Below are positions 7,835 through 16,955 of a stretch of DNA of 64,000 nucleotides, piece after piece. This DNA is from Rikenellaceae bacterium (GTDB taxonomy: Bacteria > Bacteroidota > Bacteroidia > Bacteroidales > UBA932), in the NCBI GenBank assembly GCA_003542575.1, contig DPKJ01000003.1:148793-212792 (forward strand), in the 5' to 3' direction. Below the pieces are notes generated by a model. That model had not been told where the DNA came from. It ran no database searches and saw nothing but the letters and a program-made list of their open reading frames with translations. A program made the translations under genes and the position numbers. Within the stretch, counting starts at the first letter, position 1. Every line of letters starts with the position of its first letter.

Positions 7835-9172
7835 TTACTTTTTAGGTCTGCTTCTAATTATTCTCAAAACCTGTCCCTTTGCAAGCCTTATGGTATCAAG
7901 CAAAGGAATATTCGAAGGGCAGCTGTAGAAACAGCATCCGCACTCGATGCAATCCTGAATAAGGTTTGTTTCAAGGTCATCTATGCGGCCGGCTCTTGCC
8001 AACCTGTTCAGAAGGTATGGTTCAAGACCCATCGGACATGCTTCTACACACTTTGCGCATCTTATGCAATTACCCTCTTCTCCCCTTCTTGTCTCTTCAT
8101 CTGTCAGGAGTAAAAGCGCTGAAGTACTCTTTACGGTGGCTGCATCCATTCTTGAAATTGCCTTACCCATCATTGGGCCTCCGCTTATAAGCTTTACAGC
8201 ATCTTTCGGGAAGCCTCCTATCGCATACATTATCCTTTCGAAGTTTGTGCCTACCCGCAGACGAAAGTTCCTCTGCTCTGTCATACATCCTCCGGTCACT
8301 GTTACAATCCCGTCAAAAAGCGGTTTATTTTTCTGAACAGCTTCATAAACTGCAAGTGCAGTCCCAACATTCTGAACGACAACCCCAACATCAATCGGCA
8401 AGCCCATTGAAGGAACCTGGCGATGAATTATTGCATCTATCAGCTGTTTCTCTCCTCCCTGAGGATATCTCTTTTTAAGAGAAACCACTTTAATCTCCTT
8501 ATAGCTCTTAGAAGCAATCTTCTTTAAAAGCTTTAATGCCTTGGGCTTGTTCTCCTCTATACCTATATATGCTTTTTCAACTCCCAGGGCCATCATCATT
8601 ATTTTGGTGCCAATGAGCATCTGCTCCGGGTACTCAAGCATTACCCTGTAATCTGAAGTAAGATATGGTTCACACTCAGCTCCGTTAATCAGCAGATATT
8701 CTGCCTTTTTTCCTGGAGGAGGAGATAACTTAATGTGGGTAGGAAAGGCAGCTCCGCCCAAACCGACAATTCCGGATTTTGCAATTATATCAATAATCTC
8801 TTTTGAAGAGGCTTTAATCTCCTTAACTATCTTAGGCGATCTGTCAATTGACTCATCCCACACGTCGCCTTCAACCTTTATAACAATATGGGGAATAAGG
8901 TTTCCTGAGATATCCGGCATAGGTTCTACGGCAGTAACTGTTCCGGAGACAGAAGAGTGAATATTTGCCGAAATAAAACCTGATGCCTTGGCAATCAGCT
9001 GACCTACCTTTACCGTGTCACCCTTGGCTACCACAGGTTCGGCAGGTGCTCCCAAATGCTGGGAGACAGATATATATGCCATATCCATCAGTGGAAAATC
9101 CTCAATTGAAGCGTTGACTGATATCTTATGGTCATGGGGATGAATACCCCCTATTGAAAAAGTTCTGCTCAT
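7835..9172 (-). CDS. rnfC: Rnf electron transport complex subunit C, NADH-binding flavoprotein
   Basis: 445 residues. N-terminal barrel-sandwich part (GGIHPHDHK), then the NAD/FMN-binding Rossmann-like domain with GLGGAAFPTHIKLSP and LINGAECEPYLTSDYR, then an SLBB region and two [4Fe-4S] motifs: Cys369/372/375/379 and Cys408/411/414/418. RnfC is the soluble entry point where NAD+ is reduced (or NADH oxidised) in the ferredoxin:NAD+ complex. It lies between rnfB and rnfD in the expected order. Confidence 0.97.
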   Translation of the reverse strand: MSRTFSIGGIHPHDHKISVNASIEDFPLMDMAYISVSQHLGAPAEPVVAKGDTVKVGQLIAKASGFISANIHSSVSGTVTAVEPMPDISGNLIPHIVIKVEGDVWDESIDRSPKIVKEIKASSKEIIDIIAKSGIVGLGGAAFPTHIKLSPPPGKKAEYLLINGAECEPYLTSDYRVMLEYPEQMLIGTKIMMMALGVEKAYIGIEENKPKALKLLKKIASKSYKEIKVVSLKKRYPQGGEKQLIDAIIHRQVPSMGLPIDVGVVVQNVGTALAVYEAVQKNKPLFDGIVTVTGGCMTEQRNFRLRVGTNFERIMYAIGGFPKDAVKLISGGPMMGKAISRMDAATVKSTSALLLLTDEETRRGEEGNCIRCAKCVEACPMGLEPYLLNRLARAGRIDDLETNLIQDCIECGCCFYSCPSNIPLLDTIRLAKGQVLRIIRSRPKK

Positions 9173-9186
9173 ATCAGATTAATAAT

Positions 9187-10047
9187 TTACTGTTCTACAA
9201 CCGGTTCTTCCTCTTTCTTTGGGACTCTTACAGGGAAGTTAACCTCCCAGATTGCGTGTGTCGGACACTCTGTAACGCATTTTCTGCAAAGCTTGCATTT
9301 GTTATAATCAATATATGCAAGATTATTTGACATTGTTATCGCATCAAATGGGCAAACTTTCTGACATTTAAAGCATCCTATACAAGCAACAGCACAAGCT
9401 TTTCTTGCCACACCACCTTTATCTTTGTTGATACATGAAACAAAGATTCTTCTATTTTTTGGACCTTTATTCCTCAGCTCAATGATAAACTTTGGACAGG
9501 CTTTAACACATGCTCCGCAAGCTGTGCATTTGTCCTGATCTACCTCAGGTAAGCCGGTGCGCGGGTCCATCTTGATAGCATCAAAGTTGCATACCACAAC
9601 ACAATCTCCCTGCCCAAGACAGCCAAAGCTGCAGGCAGTATCTCCGGCATATAGCGATGCCATTACCGCACACGATGAGTATCCGTCGTAGTGATTTGTT
9701 TTTGGCCTTGAATCGCAGTTCCCGTTGCATCTTACAACTGCAACCTGTGGTGCCTTTTCGGCAACCTCCATCCCTAGATAAGAAGCAACATTTTTCATAG
9801 TGTCATTTCCCCCTACCGGGCAGTAAAGCGCATCGAGACTATCTGCCTTAACACACCCTTCGGCAAAGGCACGGCACCCTGCATATCCGCAGCCGCCACA
9901 ATTTGCTCCCGGTAGTATTGCCTCTACATCATCTATACGAGGATCCTCCTCTACTTTAAATTTTTGAGCAACCAAATAGAGAACCAGAGCCAGAAGAAGG
10001 CCCAGAACACTCAGGCTGACAACTGTAAAAAGAATTGTAGTAGTCAT
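9187..10047 (-). CDS. rnfB: Rnf electron transport complex subunit B, ferredoxin-like
   Basis: 286 residues from the ATG at 10047; the TTG immediately before it touches the rseC stop. A single N-terminal membrane helix is followed by the 4Fe-4S domain CGGCGYAGC...GC, then several CxxCxxCxxxCP motifs (CTACGACVKACP, CIGCFKCQKVCP, CKLCRKCVTECP). RnfB takes electrons from reduced ferredoxin and hands them to the membrane part. More clusters than the shortest RnfB proteins, but usual for anaerobes. Confidence 0.97.
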   Translation of the reverse strand: MTTTILFTVVSLSVLGLLLALVLYLVAQKFKVEEDPRIDDVEAILPGANCGGCGYAGCRAFAEGCVKADSLDALYCPVGGNDTMKNVASYLGMEVAEKAPQVAVVRCNGNCDSRPKTNHYDGYSSCAVMASLYAGDTACSFGCLGQGDCVVVCNFDAIKMDPRTGLPEVDQDKCTACGACVKACPKFIIELRNKGPKNRRIFVSCINKDKGGVARKACAVACIGCFKCQKVCPFDAITMSNNLAYIDYNKCKLCRKCVTECPTHAIWEVNFPVRVPKKEEEPVVEQ

Positions 10048-10050
10048 CAA

Positions 10051-10479
10051 TTATTTAAGTTTTTCTATCATAAATATAAACTCCCTCTTTAGCCTGTCTT
10101 TTAACAGCCATATTATAAAATAATAAAGAGAGATTCCACCTATAATCGCAATCCCTGTAACGGGTTCCGAAGCTCCGGCAGAGGTCAAAGATACTAATAA
10201 AACAAGGAGGATTAAAAGAGGTACAACATAAGAAATCCAAAGTGCCCTGTATCCCAGAGTCTTCTTTAATTTAACATTTACCCTCTCCCCCGTTTCGTAT
10301 ATATCCTTGAAATTATTTTCTACTTCGATGATTTTTGTTTTTACATCACCAAGTGAGCAAGCCGATTTGGCATGGCATGATGCGCATGCCGACTTGTTTA
10401 ATATTTCAACCGCAATAAATTCATTATCGATTGATAATACTACACCTTCGTGATCTATATAATCCTGTTTGTTTGTCAT
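10051..10479 (-). CDS. RseC / SoxR-reducing-system family membrane protein
   Basis: 142 residues: a soluble N-terminal half with Cys residues in SACASCHAKSACS, then two membrane helices (about 76-95 and 105-122) and a basic tail. This is the RseC family, which in proteobacteria works with Rsx/Rnf to keep SoxR reduced; in Bacteroidota it is routinely the first gene before rnfB. The Cys cluster may bind a redox centre. Start overlaps the DUF3108 stop as ATGA. Confidence 0.9.
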   Translation of the reverse strand: MTNKQDYIDHEGVVLSIDNEFIAVEILNKSACASCHAKSACSLGDVKTKIIEVENNFKDIYETGERVNVKLKKTLGYRALWISYVVPLLILLVLLVSLTSAGASEPVTGIAIIGGISLYYFIIWLLKDRLKREFIFMIEKLK

Positions 10480-11312
10480 GATATTTTGCTAATCAGCGGG
10501 TGTTTAAGATTTCTAAAACTACTAAGCCTGCCTATCACTCTTCCCATTTTTATTGGAGTTTCAAACATCAAAGGTACTCTGTTTTTGTCGTCTGTCACCC
10601 AGATTATCAGCTCTTCTTTGCCGGAAAAGACTTCACCGGCAACAACTCTGGCTGCAAATTTAAGCGTTCTGAATTGACCGAGTCCGGGAATTCTTTTTGT
10701 CTCAGGGCCAATTAGACGATAATAGAGTTCAAATACCTCGTTATCTATTGCAAACGAGATAGGCTGTTCAATGCCGGCAGGTATGTTGGAAAAATCGATG
10801 TTTCTGGAAAAATAGAAGAGCGACACAAGATCGAAGGTACACTCTCTGCCTACAAGTACAGTATCAATAATCGGGTCGGATTTTCTTTCGACCTTTGCCT
10901 TAATAGTATAGTCGGGTTGAAAATAGAAGGTGTTCTTCATGGTGTACTTACCTTCATGAATATCTCTGTGAAAATAGAATGGTCTCCCGTTTTTTGTACT
11001 GAATTTTGATTCAAACAGATCTCTCACTTTAAAGAAAACATCGTAAAACCTATATGTTATCCCGGTAATAACAGAATGAAAATACTCCTCTCCATTGGGA
11101 TGTCGCTTTTTGGTAAGGTTAACGGCGGCCTCTCCAACATCTGTGTTTATAACTCCCCATCTGTAATTGATTACATAAACAAGGTTCTCACCATGATCGT
11201 AAGCTCTCAAATGTTCGGGAATATCTTTAACGGGGGTGCAGGGTTTTACTTTTACCGTCGCAAAGAGGGAAACTGAAAGAAGTGATATTAATAACAGTAT
11301 CTTAATTTTCAT
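10476..11312 (-). CDS. DUF3108 domain protein, exported
   Basis: 278 residues from the ATG at 11312, which overlaps the dnaB stop (TGATG). An N-terminal signal sequence (about 1-20) precedes a beta-rich domain with GENLVYVINYRWGVINTDVGEA and later EELIIWVTDDKNRVPLMFETPIKMG, the DUF3108 pattern. The function is unknown; related proteins are periplasmic lipocalin-like beta barrels. It sits between dnaB and the rnf genes, probably by shared transcription rather than shared job. Confidence 0.88.
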   Translation of the reverse strand: MKIKILLLISLLSVSLFATVKVKPCTPVKDIPEHLRAYDHGENLVYVINYRWGVINTDVGEAAVNLTKKRHPNGEEYFHSVITGITYRFYDVFFKVRDLFESKFSTKNGRPFYFHRDIHEGKYTMKNTFYFQPDYTIKAKVERKSDPIIDTVLVGRECTFDLVSLFYFSRNIDFSNIPAGIEQPISFAIDNEVFELYYRLIGPETKRIPGLGQFRTLKFAARVVAGEVFSGKEELIIWVTDDKNRVPLMFETPIKMGRVIGRLSSFRNLKHPLISKIS

Positions 11313-12811
11313 CAAAACTCTTTCTCAAAATCTGAATTTGACATAAATTCCTGCTGATTCATTCTCGATGGGTATGTTTCAAAACCGCCTGACAGTGGAT
11401 CTTTGGCAAGAGAGGTATCAGTCATATCAGTAAACTTAACTTCTGAACTTCTGAATCTAAGCTGAACATCACATACCGCACCGTTTCTGTGTTTTGCAAT
11501 TATGATATCAGAGACCCCCTTAAGTGCAGGATTATCATCACCCAGGTTATAGTAATCCTGTCTGTGGATAAACACCACAATATCTGCATCCTGTTCAATT
11601 GCCCCTGACTCTCTCAAGTCACTTAATTGTGGTCTCTTTGTGCCTCCGCGCGTCTCTACAGCTCTACTCAACTGTGAAAGTGCAATAACAGGCACCTCCA
11701 GCTCTTTTGCAATTGCCTTTAATGACCTTGAAATTGCTGAAACCTCCTGTTCTCTCATTCCTCTCAACTCCGGCGGACCTGTCATAAGCTGTAAATAGTC
11801 AATAATAATCAGCTTAACTCCATGAATAAGAACAAGTTTTCTGGCTTTTGACCTAAGTTCGTTTATTGAGAGCGATGGAGTGTCATCAATATACATCGGT
11901 GCCTTCACCAACTGTTTAAGCCTTGAGTGAAGCTGCTCCCATTCATAATCTTTCAACTTTGAACCACCTTTTATCTTATCACCATCCAGCCCGGTTTCGC
12001 TAATCATAAGCCTTTTCACCAGCTGTACAGATGACATCTCCAGAGAGAAGAATGCAACCGGTACCTTGTGGTCCACAGCCATATTTCTGGCCATTGTTAG
12101 TACAAATGCAGTTTTACCCATAGATGGGCGGGCGGCAATAATAATAAGATCAGACGGCTGCCATCCAAGAGTAACCCTGTCAACGGAGGTATAACCCGAA
12201 GGGACACCACTTAAACCATCGGTACGGAGTTGATTTTTCTGAAGGTCGTCAATTGCCTGGTTAATCACATACTGAACAACCTGCGCCTCTTTGCGCATGT
12301 TTCTGTCAGCAAGTGTAAAAATCTTTTGTTGAGTAGTGTCAAGTAAATCATCAACAGAGACAGCATCATCAAATGCATCTTTTTGAACACCATAAGAGAT
12401 TGATATGAGCTCTCTTTGAATGTATTTCTGGAGGAGTATTTTTGCGTGGTAATCGATGTGAGCTGCAGCACCAATCTTCATACTCAGCTGACTGAGATAG
12501 GATGCTCCACCTACAGATTCAAGGTCTCCGGAATTCTTAAGTTCGTCTGAAACGGTAAAAATGTCAACAGGAGCATGTTTTGCTGCCAGTGCAGAAATTG
12601 CCGTAAAGATTTTTCTGTTGGTCTCTTTATAGAAACAGTCAGGGCTGATTATGTCAAGAACATCTGTAATTGCAGTAGGTTCGAGCATGAGTGCGCCGAG
12701 AACCGCCTCCTCAATATCAACTGCCTGAGGTGGTCTCTTACCCATTTCAAGACCCAATACATCCAGATTTGCATCACCTGAGGCTTTGCCTCGTCCAATT
12801 TTTTTTGCCAT
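11312..12811 (-). CDS. dnaB: Replicative DNA helicase DnaB
   Basis: 499 residues. N-terminal helical collar domain (AVLGALMLEPTAI), linker, then the RecA-like hexameric helicase core with Walker A RPSMGKT, Walker B IIIDYLQLM, and the conserved QLSRAVETR and HRQDYY regions near the C-terminus. It unwinds the replication fork and recruits primase. Length is standard and no intein interrupts the ATP site. Confidence 0.98.
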   Translation of the reverse strand: MAKKIGRGKASGDANLDVLGLEMGKRPPQAVDIEEAVLGALMLEPTAITDVLDIISPDCFYKETNRKIFTAISALAAKHAPVDIFTVSDELKNSGDLESVGGASYLSQLSMKIGAAAHIDYHAKILLQKYIQRELISISYGVQKDAFDDAVSVDDLLDTTQQKIFTLADRNMRKEAQVVQYVINQAIDDLQKNQLRTDGLSGVPSGYTSVDRVTLGWQPSDLIIIAARPSMGKTAFVLTMARNMAVDHKVPVAFFSLEMSSVQLVKRLMISETGLDGDKIKGGSKLKDYEWEQLHSRLKQLVKAPMYIDDTPSLSINELRSKARKLVLIHGVKLIIIDYLQLMTGPPELRGMREQEVSAISRSLKAIAKELEVPVIALSQLSRAVETRGGTKRPQLSDLRESGAIEQDADIVVFIHRQDYYNLGDDNPALKGVSDIIIAKHRNGAVCDVQLRFRSSEVKFTDMTDTSLAKDPLSGGFETYPSRMNQQEFMSNSDFEKEF

Positions 12812-12826
12812 ACAGCTTTACACCAA

Positions 12827-14026
12827 TTATAACCTGTCCAGCGCCTTTTTTACCCTTTGCGCAGCCATTTCACACTGATCTCTGTCAATTATCAGAGGAG
12901 GTGCAATCCTGAAGGCAGTAGGGCAAAAGAGAAACCAGTCACTTAGAATATCTTCTTCTATCAAAAGAGGAAGAACTCTTTTGGCATATTCTTCATTTAC
13001 AAGATCTACGGCTATCAGCAGGCCAGCGGCTCTTATCTCTTTTACCTTCGGATGATCCTTTAGCGCTTCCACAAATATAGCACTCTTTTCATTAACCTCA
13101 TCAATCCAACTCTCTTTTAAAAGCAATTTAAGAGAGGCAAGTGCAGCAGCGCATGATACAGGGTGACCCCCGAATGTGGTTATGTGCCCCAGCACTGGAT
13201 TTGATTGCCAGTCTTTCATGAGCGATTGTGATGCAACCAGTGCACCCAGAGGCATTCCTCCGCCTAGTGCCTTGGCAAGAGTAAGGATATCCGGAGTGAC
13301 TCCGTATTTTTGAAATGCAAATAATTTACCTGTTCTTCCAAATCCGGTTTGAATCTCATCAAAAATCAATAAGGCTCCTGTTTGGGTACATCTCTCCCTT
13401 AATGCCTGCAAATAGCCGATCTGAGGCAGAATTACACCTCCCTCAGCCATAACCGGCTCAGCTATTACGCAAGCAGTTTTAGACGTAATCTGCTCTAAAT
13501 CTGCAAAATTGTTAAAACAAATGTGTTTTACGTTGGGTAACAGAGGTCTGAAAGAGTTTTTAAACTCTTCGTTACCCATAACGCTCAAAGCGCCGTGAGT
13601 ACTTCCGTGGTATGAATTATAAAAAGAGATCATCTCTCTTCTTCCGGTATCTCTTTTTGCAAGCTTAAGGGCGGCTTCGTTAGCCTCACTTCCTGAGTTT
13701 ACATAATAGACAGAGTCAAGTGAAGATGGTAATTGCTCTGCAAGCAGATGCGCATGTTGAGACTGTGGGCTTTGAATTAACTCACCATATACCATCAGGT
13801 GCATATGTTTCTCGATTTGCGCCTTTACACTTTCGATTATCTCTTTATTGCCATGACCGGTGTTAGAGACAGATACTCCTGATACTAAATCGAGTATTTT
13901 GCGATTATCGGGTGTAAAAAGAAAAACCCCCTCAGCCCTTTCGATTTCAATACCTAAAGGTGAGGAGGAGGTTTGTGCTATATGCTTGAAAAACAGCTCC
14001 CTTACAGTATAGGGGACACTGCTCAT
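12827..14026 (-). CDS. Class III PLP-dependent aminotransferase
   Basis: 399 residues with the subgroup-II/class III fold: NTGHGNKEI, YVNSGSEANEAALKLA for phosphate binding, DEIQTGFGRTGKLFA for the cofactor Asp, and the Schiff-base Lys in LTLAKALGGGMPLG. The family includes acetylornithine, ornithine and 4-aminobutyrate aminotransferases; the substrate cannot be decided from motifs, and no arginine-pathway neighbour is here. Its ATG follows the upstream stop directly (TAAATG), so it is translationally coupled to the zinc-ribbon gene. Confidence 0.93.
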   Translation of the reverse strand: MSSVPYTVRELFFKHIAQTSSSPLGIEIERAEGVFLFTPDNRKILDLVSGVSVSNTGHGNKEIIESVKAQIEKHMHLMVYGELIQSPQSQHAHLLAEQLPSSLDSVYYVNSGSEANEAALKLAKRDTGRREMISFYNSYHGSTHGALSVMGNEEFKNSFRPLLPNVKHICFNNFADLEQITSKTACVIAEPVMAEGGVILPQIGYLQALRERCTQTGALLIFDEIQTGFGRTGKLFAFQKYGVTPDILTLAKALGGGMPLGALVASQSLMKDWQSNPVLGHITTFGGHPVSCAAALASLKLLLKESWIDEVNEKSAIFVEALKDHPKVKEIRAAGLLIAVDLVNEEYAKRVLPLLIEEDILSDWFLFCPTAFRIAPPLIIDRDQCEMAAQRVKKALDRL

Positions 14027-14842
14027 TTATTCGCCTTCGAAGTCAGCGCTTACCAGGATACGGCCGCAGTATTCGCAAACAATAATTTTTTTGCTTGAGG
14101 CTATGTCCATCTGTCTCTGAGGTGGAATTTTATTAAAGCAGCCCGAGCATGCATCACGCCTTACTGTTACTACAGCAAGTCCGTTTCTGGCGTTTGTTCT
14201 TACTTTTTTGTAAGCGGCAAGCAGACGGGCATCAATTTGTGCCTGAATATCTTCAGAAAACTTAATGAGTTCATCCTCCTCTTTTGCTGTCTCGGCAACT
14301 ATTGAATCCAACTCTCTTTTTTTGTTTTCAAGGTCAAGTGCTCTCTCATCAAGAGCTTTAATTGTTTCAACAAGAACAGCTTTTTTCTCTGCAAGAATAA
14401 TGTTGTTCTCCTTAATTCTCTTTTCCGATAACTGCACCTCAAGTCCCTGGAACTCTATCTCTTTGGATAGTGAGTCATATTCTCTGTTATTCTTGACATT
14501 ATTTTGCTGTGAGGTGTACTTTTCAATCAAAGATTTTGAGTTTTCAAGATCCAGCTTCTTTTGCAAAATTGACTTTTCGATATCTTTAATCTCAAGCTGA
14601 AAATTTTCAACACGAGTTTTCATCCCTAATATCTCATCTTCAAGATCCTGAACTTCAAGCGGAAGCTCTCCTCTTAACAGGTGAATCTGGTCAATTTTAG
14701 AATCTGCCAGCTGTAATTTGTATAACAGATTCAGTTTCGACTCCATCGTAAGGTCACCTTCAACGGAGCTCTTCTGCAATGATATAAATGTACCGCCGTC
14801 CAACGGGGTCTCAATAGGTACTTTTGTTTTGGCTGCTGACAT
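14027..14842 (-). CDS. Coiled-coil protein with C4 zinc ribbon (DUF164 / CdsZ-like)
   Basis: 271 residues from the ATG at 14842. A long heptad-rich coiled coil (roughly residues 45-210, full of Leu, Glu and Lys) ends in a zinc ribbon with CSGCFNKIP and VCEYCGRIL. Proteins of this type are conserved in most bacteria next to nif3-like genes and are proposed to touch RNA or membrane processes; the exact role is unknown. The Nif3-like neighbour upstream fits this common pairing. Confidence 0.9.
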   Translation of the reverse strand: MSAAKTKVPIETPLDGGTFISLQKSSVEGDLTMESKLNLLYKLQLADSKIDQIHLLRGELPLEVQDLEDEILGMKTRVENFQLEIKDIEKSILQKKLDLENSKSLIEKYTSQQNNVKNNREYDSLSKEIEFQGLEVQLSEKRIKENNIILAEKKAVLVETIKALDERALDLENKKRELDSIVAETAKEEDELIKFSEDIQAQIDARLLAAYKKVRTNARNGLAVVTVRRDACSGCFNKIPPQRQMDIASSKKIIVCEYCGRILVSADFEGE

Positions 14843-14848
14843 AATCAA

Positions 14849-15625
14849 TTATCGATAATATATTGGATTTTTACTTCTTTTACTTCTGAGAACGGCAAAG
14901 TTAGGAATTTTTTTCAAAATAACAGACATCAGCAAATCCAGCACACCTATTTCGCTCTCGTAGTGGCCGATATCAATTATCATAAATCCATCTTCGCAAA
15001 AATAGCTGTGATACGAGAGGTCTCCGGAGATATAAACTTGAGCACCTGCATTAAATGCGTCGTTAATTAGGGAGCCTCCGCTCCCACCGCACAGTGCAAT
15101 TTTTTTAACAGGGACAGTAAGTGGTTTTGAACTTTTAATCAATGATAGTCCGAAACGCTCCTTCACCATACCAATGAATTCATCGGCAGACATCTCTTCT
15201 GCAAGTTCTCCAAAAATACCAAGCCCAACTCCTTTCTCTTCACTTTTTGTAAGTATCTCTCTGTTTAATAAGCCAAGTTTGTCTGCCATTATCCCGCTAA
15301 CTCCATCAGGAACCTTGTCAATATTTGTATGAACAGAATATACAACAAGATCATTTTTTATAATTTTGGTCAACATCTTGTCTTGCAGACTCTTTGTTCC
15401 AATTCTTTTAATTCCTTTGAATATGAGAGGATGATGTGTGATAATCATCTCAGCTCCAGAATCCAGTGCCTCCTCAACAACATCAATTGTGCAGTCAAGG
15501 GCAAGAATTACTGAGGTTACCTCCCTGGCAGGATCTCCAACCATCAGCCCTGAGTTATCCCAATCCTCCTGAAAGTGACAAGGGGCAAACTCTTCAACTA
15601 TACTTATAATCTCTCCTGCTTTCAT
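14849..15625 (-). CDS. Nif3-like dinuclear metal-centre protein
   Basis: 258 residues. Metal-binding motifs ITHHPLIF and YSVHTNID, and a late HYESE region with a conserved His and Glu, match the Nif3/YbgI/YqfO family, which forms hexameric rings with two metals per subunit. The insert domain found in longer homologues (about 360 residues) is absent. Sometimes named GTP cyclohydrolase 1 type 2, but that activity is not generally shown. The start overlaps the MerR gene end. Confidence 0.93.
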   Translation of the reverse strand: MKAGEIISIVEEFAPCHFQEDWDNSGLMVGDPAREVTSVILALDCTIDVVEEALDSGAEMIITHHPLIFKGIKRIGTKSLQDKMLTKIIKNDLVVYSVHTNIDKVPDGVSGIMADKLGLLNREILTKSEEKGVGLGIFGELAEEMSADEFIGMVKERFGLSLIKSSKPLTVPVKKIALCGGSGGSLINDAFNAGAQVYISGDLSYHSYFCEDGFMIIDIGHYESEIGVLDLLMSVILKKIPNFAVLRSKRSKNPIYYR

Positions 15626-15966
15626 TATTGTAAAGAATCAGATACCTCCAGCAAACGATCTTTAATACCCGTGAGTATTTCAACAACATCTACTCTTCTA
15701 TCCACCCCGCTTTTGTTGTCCTTAAGTCTTTTTGACGCCCCTTCAAGGGTCATTCCTCTCTCTTTTACCAGATAGTATATTAACCGGAAGTTAGCGAGAT
15801 CATCAGCCGTAAAAAGCCTGTTACCCTTTTTATTTCTTGCCGGTTTAATATACTCCGGAAATTTCTGTGCCCAAAATCTTACCAGAGAGGTGTTTTCATT
15901 AAGAATCTCTGCTACCTCACCTATGGTGTAATAAAGCTTTTCAATCTTAAACTCTTTGTATGGCAT
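15625..15966 (-). CDS. MerR-family transcriptional regulator, short
   Basis: 113 residues. Winged-helix start YYTIGEVAEILNENTSLVRFWAQKFPEYIKP with RNKKGNRLFTADDLANFRLI is a clear MerR DNA-binding domain, followed by a short helical dimerisation segment. There are no cysteines in an effector loop, so it does not look like a metal or redox sensor. It is one of the small MerR proteins common in Bacteroidota downstream of M23 peptidase genes. Confidence 0.9.
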   Translation of the reverse strand: MPYKEFKIEKLYYTIGEVAEILNENTSLVRFWAQKFPEYIKPARNKKGNRLFTADDLANFRLIYYLVKERGMTLEGASKRLKDNKSGVDRRVDVVEILTGIKDRLLEVSDSLQ

Positions 15967-15998
15967 AATGTTCAGAATTTAAAGGGTTATACTTACGG

Positions 15999-16949
15999 CT
16001 AGTCCATTGACTGACCACTATTTAGCGCAATAATCATCATATCGCGATATGTCGACGGGGTTAACTCTGCAAAGAAATAATTAACCGGATCCATCGGGTT
16101 TCCATTAAGTCTCACCTCATAATGCAGGTGTGGGGCGAATGATAGACCGCTGCTTCCAACCCTCGCAATAACCGTACCCCTGTTAACGGTCTGTCCGTTT
16201 CTGACAAGAACTTCACCCAAATGAGCGTAATTGGTCTGATATCCCCCTCCATGGTTTATAGTAATCTGATTACCCCTTCCTCTGTCTGACCTGGATACTT
16301 CAGTTACCACTCCTCTTGCAGTTGCAACCACCTCTGTTCCAAGACCGGCCAGCAGATCAATACCAGTATGTCTGGTCATTGTTTTATAAAAAGGATGTAT
16401 TTTATCTCCAATACTTGCTCCCGTCTGAGAAACAGTCATTCCCTTTATCGGCATTACTGATGGAATCGAGTTAAGATCATCTCTTCCTTTTAGTGTGTCA
16501 AATATTGCAGAGAACTTTCTATTTAGTTCTCCTGCCAGATATTCCATATACCTTACTCTGTCAGAAGCAAAACTTACCAGTGTAATGTCCGATGAGGAGT
16601 CAAGTTGTGCATAGAGTCTCGGATTGTATTCATTTAGAAGCTCTGGGGGAGATGATTTGAATATGCTCATATATATCTCCTTGTCTCTCTGCCTGAGGTC
16701 TCCCAATACACTATCCAGTACATCCATCTTCTCCAAAGCCCTTCTGTATTCAAGGCTGAGCATCTGATTCTCCTTGAGAAGGCGTTCTTCCTGACCGGTG
16801 TTTATGATTGAGGCAAATATAATATAATAAAGCACAGCCAGAAGCAGGCTTCCAATAACGTATCTGATTACAAGTTCCAGTCTGCCCTTCAGGCCGAGTT
16901 TCTCTTCTACGAATCTCAGCTGCTCTCTGTTAAATCTGTACTTGCTCAT
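15999..16949 (-). CDS. M23 family metallopeptidase, membrane-anchored (cell-wall endopeptidase)
   Basis: 316 residues: cytoplasmic start, one membrane helix (about 27-49), a coiled-coil linker and a LytM domain. Zinc and catalytic residues are visible in HTGIDLLAG (metal His and Asp), YAHLGE and PHLHYEVRL. It should cut peptide crosslinks in peptidoglycan or activate other cell-wall enzymes in the periplasm. Tandem with a second M23 gene 6 bases upstream; the two look like a duplicated pair. Confidence 0.95.
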   Translation of the reverse strand: MSKYRFNREQLRFVEEKLGLKGRLELVIRYVIGSLLLAVLYYIIFASIINTGQEERLLKENQMLSLEYRRALEKMDVLDSVLGDLRQRDKEIYMSIFKSSPPELLNEYNPRLYAQLDSSSDITLVSFASDRVRYMEYLAGELNRKFSAIFDTLKGRDDLNSIPSVMPIKGMTVSQTGASIGDKIHPFYKTMTRHTGIDLLAGLGTEVVATARGVVTEVSRSDRGRGNQITINHGGGYQTNYAHLGEVLVRNGQTVNRGTVIARVGSSGLSFAPHLHYEVRLNGNPMDPVNYFFAELTPSTYRDMMIIALNSGQSMD

Positions 16950-16955
16950 AGCTGT

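Noticed and set aside
11312..12811. Intein in DnaB
   Set aside because: The Walker A region is uninterrupted and the total length of 499 residues is normal.
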